NCBI GenBank assembly: GCA_902790215.1
Contig: CADAQX010000009.1
Span: 1 to 64,000 of the forward strand
Length of the DNA: 64,000 bases
From: an uncultured Bacteroidota bacterium
Lineage (GTDB): Bacteria; Bacteroidota; Bacteroidia; Bacteroidales; P3
Reading direction: 5' to 3'
The notes below the pieces were generated by a model. The model had not been told where the DNA came from. It ran no database searches and saw only the letters and a list, made by a program, of their open reading frames with translations. Shown here piece after piece: positions 60,450-64,000 of this stretch. The position numbers and the translations under genes are program-made. Positions within the stretch are counted from its first letter, which is position 1. Each line of letters opens with the position of its first letter.

Positions 60450-61226
60450 ATGAAAAAAGTAGTATTTGTTGCAGCCATGCTGCTGGCATTTGTCGGAGCC
60501 AAGGCTCAGACCAACATCCAAGAGATGTACGACTTCAAACGTGGACACCTCACCACCACTTTGGAGATGTTCAAGAGTGATGCCTTCGGTAGCACATTTT
60601 TCTTCAACGACATCTACCACCCCACCGACCAACTCGCTCCCACTGGCTACTACACCGAGATAGCACGTGCACTGAATTTCTGGCAGAACACCTCACTGGC
60701 ACCCTTCAGCCTGCACGTGGAATGGAACGGCGGCCAGTTTGCAAGCAACGCCTGGCTGTTCGGTATTGAGTATTTCCTGCACAACGAAAGCTACACCAAC
60801 ACCTTCACCTTCGAACTGATGTACAAGCGCATCAGCGGCCAGAAGGACCTCAATGCCTTGCCCGCCGTAGCGCGGCCTTTCGACAAAGTGAGCGACATTC
60901 CCATCCAGTTCACCTTCGTATGGGGCATGCAGAACCTCTTCGGCGTGCACGGGCTGACCTTCAGCGGCTTCCTCGATGTATGGGGTGAAAACGTCAACTG
61001 GGGTCTCACCGACAAACTGGAGTGGGACAACACCAAGCTGGTCATCCTCTCCGAGCCTCAAATCTGGTACAACATCGGTCAGCACTTCGGCTGCAACCAC
61101 TTGATGATTGGCGGTGAAGTGGAACTGGCATACAACTTTGCCGGCGGCTGGCACGGCGGTGGCGACTTTGCAAAGAACAAAGGCTTCAACGTGGCTCCCT
61201 GCGCTGGTATCAAATGGGCTTTCTAA
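60450..61226 (+). CDS. DUF5020 family outer-membrane protein
   Basis: 258 aa with signal peptide MKKVVFVAAMLLAFVGAKAQ. NIQEMYDFKRGHLTTTLEMF, GSTFFFNDIY, EIARALNFW, FSLHVEWNGG and the C-terminal AGIKWAF are the typical blocks of DUF5020, a Bacteroidota barrel family with Tsx-like (nucleoside channel) features. It is 27 bases upstream of a purine permease gene, so a joint role in nucleobase or nucleoside uptake is a reasonable inference. Confidence 0.8.
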   Translation: MKKVVFVAAMLLAFVGAKAQTNIQEMYDFKRGHLTTTLEMFKSDAFGSTFFFNDIYHPTDQLAPTGYYTEIARALNFWQNTSLAPFSLHVEWNGGQFASNAWLFGIEYFLHNESYTNTFTFELMYKRISGQKDLNALPAVARPFDKVSDIPIQFTFVWGMQNLFGVHGLTFSGFLDVWGENVNWGLTDKLEWDNTKLVILSEPQIWYNIGQHFGCNHLMIGGEVELAYNFAGGWHGGGDFAKNKGFNVAPCAGIKWAF

Positions 61227-61253
61227 GTTAAGAATCAATAATACTACATCGTT

Positions 61254-62594
61254 ATGCTAAAGAAACTTTTCGGGTTCGACCCCGCTGTAAATAATCTGAG
61301 AACAGAGATAGTGGCCGGCATCACCACGTTTCTTGCCATGGCCTATATTCTGGCTGTGAATCCCGGCATCTTCAGTGCACTGGCTGACCAGGGCATGCCC
61401 ACCAACGCCGTGTTCACGGCTACGGCACTGGCCGCCATCATCGGCACGCTGGTCATGGCCATCTATGCCAAGAAACCCTTTGCGCTGGCTCCCGGCATGG
61501 GACTGAACGCCTTCTTTGTCTTCGGCGTGTGCCTCGGCATGGGGCACTCCTGGCAGTTTGCCCTCACCGCCATTTTCCTTGAGGGTATCATCTTCATTAT
61601 CCTCACCGTCACCAAGGTGCGTCAATGGATTGTGGATGCCATCCCCCTGAACCTGCGCCACGCCATCGGTGCCGGTATCGGTCTTTTCATAGCCTTTATC
61701 GGCTTGAAGAACGGCGGCATAATTGTCAATAACGATGCCACGCTGGTGGGTCTGGGCGACATCTGCCACGGCACGGCTCTGCTGGCCATCATCGGCATTG
61801 TCGTCACCGGTGTGCTGCTTATCCTCAAGGTGCCCGGCAATATACTGATTGGTATCATTGCCACTGCCTTGCTGGGCATGCTGCCCGTTTGGCAGATACC
61901 CGGAGCCGACGGAGTTGTTGCACGCGGAGCTCTCACCACCTTCGACAGCGTGGTGGACGTACCCCCTTCGATAGCGCCTATCTTCTGCCAGTTCCAGTGG
62001 AGCGAAGTGCTCTCGCTTGACATGCTGGTGGTGCTCTTCACCTTCCTCTTTATCGACATGTTCGACACCATGGGAACCGTCATTGGTGTTTCTCAGAAGG
62101 CCGGTATGGTGGACGAGAAGGGCAACATCGACGGCATCAACAAGGTGTTCATGGCCGACGCCGTGGCCACCACCTGCGGTGCCTGCCTCGGCACATCGAC
62201 CACTACCACTTATGTGGAGAGTGCAGCAGGTGTAGGAGCCGGCGGCCGCACTGGTCTCACCGCCTTCACTACAGTGTGCTGCTTTGCCCTCGCCCTGTTC
62301 TTTGCCCCCATCTTCACCCACATTCCCTCGGCAGCCACTACGGCGGCACTGGTCATCGTGGGTCTGATGATGCTCACCCCCATCAAGGAGATTGAATTGG
62401 AAGACTTCAGCGAGTCGATTCCCGCTTTCCTGACCATTATCCTCATGCCGCTGTGCTACAGCATCAGCGACGGCATCCTGATTGGCATGATATCCTATGT
62501 GCTTATCAATGCCCTGTGCGGCAAATTCAATAAGATTTCCGTCACCATGTGGATACTGGCCATCCTGTTCATTGCCCGCTATCTGTTCCTATAG
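61254..62594 (+). CDS. NCS2 family purine/xanthine permease (AzgA-like)
   Basis: 446 aa with about 12-14 transmembrane helices. It has FGFDPAVNNLRTEIVAGITT at the N-terminus, PGMGLNAFFVFGVCLGMGHS, a central FIDMFDTMGTVIGVSQKAGM and the GTSTTTTYVESAAGVGAGGR motif. These are characteristic of AzgA-like NCS2 permeases for adenine, guanine or hypoxanthine in symport with protons. It probably shares the transcript of the DUF5020 gene. Confidence 0.9.
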   Translation: MLKKLFGFDPAVNNLRTEIVAGITTFLAMAYILAVNPGIFSALADQGMPTNAVFTATALAAIIGTLVMAIYAKKPFALAPGMGLNAFFVFGVCLGMGHSWQFALTAIFLEGIIFIILTVTKVRQWIVDAIPLNLRHAIGAGIGLFIAFIGLKNGGIIVNNDATLVGLGDICHGTALLAIIGIVVTGVLLILKVPGNILIGIIATALLGMLPVWQIPGADGVVARGALTTFDSVVDVPPSIAPIFCQFQWSEVLSLDMLVVLFTFLFIDMFDTMGTVIGVSQKAGMVDEKGNIDGINKVFMADAVATTCGACLGTSTTTTYVESAAGVGAGGRTGLTAFTTVCCFALALFFAPIFTHIPSAATTAALVIVGLMMLTPIKEIELEDFSESIPAFLTIILMPLCYSISDGILIGMISYVLINALCGKFNKISVTMWILAILFIARYLFL

Positions 62595-62613
62595 GAACTG
62601 AAACCCTATTATA

Positions 62614-62649
62614 AACCGAGGAGGGTGCCGCATAGCACCCTCCTCGGTT
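62614..62649. terminator. Strong bidirectional hairpin between convergent genes
   Basis: 15-bp perfect stem AACCGAGGAGGGTGC / GCACCCTCCTCGGTT with loop CGCATA. There is no long T tract, so it may act as a roadblock more than a classical terminator. Confidence 0.7.
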
Positions 62650-62673
62650 ATATAAGATTTCAAACAGATTTGT

Positions 62674-62687
62674 TGATAGGCCTATCA
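62674..62687. repeat. 14-bp perfect palindrome TGATAGGCCTATCA
   Basis: Complete palindrome six bases beyond the stop codon of the Fe-hydrogenase-like gene. Role unknown. Confidence 0.5.
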
Positions 62688-62692
62688 GGGTA

Positions 62693-64000
62693 TCATTTCA
62701 CCTCGGGGGGCTCGTTGTCGCCTATGGGGTCTTCGCCCCATACCGAGCGGGTGGCGGCCAGGCACTCCTGCCGCGTGATGTCGTTGAGGCGTTCAAGGTG
62801 GCGCTGGTAAAACACACACTTGGTCATACCCACCTGCCTGCACACCACATCGGTGGCGAATGCCTCGCACGTGGGGGCTCCGCACATGCCGCAGTCCACC
62901 TGTGGGAGATACATCTTCAGCTTGTTGATTTTCTCCAACTTCTGATAGGCCTTTGTCAAGTCCTTGTCGAGTGTCAGCATTGAGCGGGGCTGAGGAGGCT
63001 CCACCTCCGAATTCTCTATCAGATAATCCTTATAGGCATCCATCTCACGGGCACGTGCCACCTCGCCGTTGCGCTCGCGCTCGGCAGCCTTGCGGGCACG
63101 GGCGTACATGCGCTCGCCGCAGAGGAAACGGTTCTCGCACGACAGCAGTGCACCGGCACAGCTCTGGTCGCACGCCCTGAGTTCAAGGAACTCCACACCC
63201 TCCACCTCGTCGTTCTCCAGTTTGTCGAGGAAGTCCATCACATTCTCTATGCCGTCGATGGCATAGGAGCGCTTGGCCAGGCAGATGCGACGCTCGCCGT
63301 TGGTGAGTGTCGAGAGTACGGCATCGGCCGACAGCTGAGGAGTCTGCAAGGCAGTGAAGGAATAGCCCTTGCCCTGCTCCTTAATCTTGCGGTAGACCTT
63401 GTTGAACAGCGCGTCCATATTGATGACACCGTCGATTAACGAGCGTTTCTCGCCCACCGGGGCCTTCACGGCGGCAATCTTGGCAGCGCAGGGAGTGACA
63501 TAAAACAGGCCAATCTCCTCGCGCGGCACCCCGCGTTCCTCGGTGAGCATCTTCAGCACATACATGGCCGAGATGTCGAGCGGTGCCTTCACCGGGATGA
63601 TGTTCCCCACCAGCGAAGGGTATTTAATCTGTATGAGCCGCACTATGGCGGGACAGAAACTGGAAATCAGCGGTTCGTCGTCGACATGTTCGCGGGCGTA
63701 CCGGTGTTTGACATCGGCATAGATGGCCGCAGCCGACTCCACCTCAAACACATGCTTGAAGCCCAAATCCTTCAAGGCGGCATAGATGCGCGACACGCGG
63801 ATGTCGTCGGGGAACTGGCCGAGGAACACCGCCGGCAGCAACGCCACCGAGTGCGGAAACTCATGCACTTTCTTGAAGTCGTCCTGCTTGATATAGATGG
63901 CGTCCACCGGGCATGCTGCGTGGCACTTGCCGCAGTCTATGCAGCGATCCTCCATAATGAACGCTTTGCCATTATTGATGCGTATGGCCTCCGTGGGGCA
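62693..64000 (-). CDS. [Fe-Fe]-hydrogenase-like iron-sulfur protein, 5' end outside the window
   Basis: The 436 codons run off the right edge; the frame stays open through 64000 (CPTEAIRINNGKAFIMEDRC). Two ferredoxin-type clusters are seen: the end of one (CPTEAI) and CIDCGKCHAACPVDAI. An Fe-only hydrogenase large-subunit fold follows, with SSFCPAIVRLIQIKYPSL, FYVTPCAAKIAAVKAP and ELRACDQSCAGALLSCENRF, and a C-terminal FeS domain (PF04060-like) with CGMCGAPTCEAFATDVVC. The first H-cluster motif has one Cys (SFCPA) where catalytic enzymes have TSCCP, so it is more likely a sensory or non-canonical hydrogenase-like protein. Confidence 0.8.
   Translation of the reverse strand, partial: CPTEAIRINNGKAFIMEDRCIDCGKCHAACPVDAIYIKQDDFKKVHEFPHSVALLPAVFLGQFPDDIRVSRIYAALKDLGFKHVFEVESAAAIYADVKHRYAREHVDDEPLISSFCPAIVRLIQIKYPSLVGNIIPVKAPLDISAMYVLKMLTEERGVPREEIGLFYVTPCAAKIAAVKAPVGEKRSLIDGVINMDALFNKVYRKIKEQGKGYSFTALQTPQLSADAVLSTLTNGERRICLAKRSYAIDGIENVMDFLDKLENDEVEGVEFLELRACDQSCAGALLSCENRFLCGERMYARARKAAERERNGEVARAREMDAYKDYLIENSEVEPPQPRSMLTLDKDLTKAYQKLEKINKLKMYLPQVDCGMCGAPTCEAFATDVVCRQVGMTKCVFYQRHLERLNDITRQECLAATRSVWGEDPIGDNEPPEVK

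Noticed and set aside
62614-62649. Riboswitch or ncRNA in the gap after the purine permease
   Set aside because: It is a single perfect hairpin between convergent genes, with no purine-riboswitch-like junction, and it lies downstream of the permease.

Overview
The window looks like a chromosomal segment of a member of the Bacteroidota, most likely Bacteroidales-like and not the genus Bacteroides. Evidence: many promoters of the Bacteroidota type (TAnnTTTG at -7, sometimes with TTG about 19-20 bp upstream); type IX secretion sorting domains (type B at the left edge, type A at 15767-16945); Bacteroidota-specific families (DUF4270 lipoprotein, DUF5020, short GT5 glycogen-synthase-like protein, BatA-like protein, EF-G2 paralog); and no obvious Shine-Dalgarno use. 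Coding DNA is GC-rich and mostly housekeeping. No phage, transposase, CRISPR array or rRNA operon is visible.

Layout. 1-8445: end of a T9SS substrate, recQ, then a leftward group (maf, MORN-repeat protein, DUF4270 lipoprotein, GT5 protein), recX, and a SAM-hydroxide adenosyltransferase. 8446-15672: sufC-sufD, a TPR/PD40 protein, an MsbA-type exporter, then rpsA on its own promoter. 15673-20483: an aroE 3' remnant, a T9SS type A protein, an acyltransferase with prfA, and a barrel protein. 20484-27438: a leftward block headed by an ECF sigma factor and a small membrane protein, followed by lipoproteins, a barrel protein, a secreted protein and an M48 protease that appears fused to an outer-membrane barrel. 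27582-35156: EF-G2, a flippase, tRNA-Cys, and a response regulator/histidine kinase pair. 35335-44272: membrane protein, nadB, PatB-type lyase, ATP synthase c-b-delta-alpha-gamma, sugar MFS. 44273-53592: membrane protein, aroE, then a seven-gene run (phosphatase-like EEP, nth, BatA-like, ABC ATPase/permease, barrel protein, AlkZ-related). 53593-64000: gene-free repeat region, frameshifted recJ, fimbrillin-like lipoprotein with a small peptide gene, ettA, small envelope proteins, DUF5020 protein, purine permease, and an Fe-only-hydrogenase-like Fe-S protein cut by the window edge.

The most unusual signal is non-coding. Several intergenic gaps, often directly upstream of start codons inside co-directional gene runs, carry arrays of 7-10 bp words (TTGCTTGAT, AAAATTG, GTTCTTCG, AACCCTTAAA). 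Many are arranged as inverted repeats around conserved GC-rich cores (TTGACYGCGYCAG, or GCTGCCGC followed by a YCC-like segment). A separate dispersed repeat of about 230 bp occurs at 7908 and 53779. Other points of note: recQ has no standard start codon (ATA at 194 is the only sensible one), recJ is broken by a short out-of-frame deletion, at least three genes have promoter spacing that predicts leaderless mRNAs, and a 35-codon C-terminal aroE fragment survives behind the rpsA terminator.
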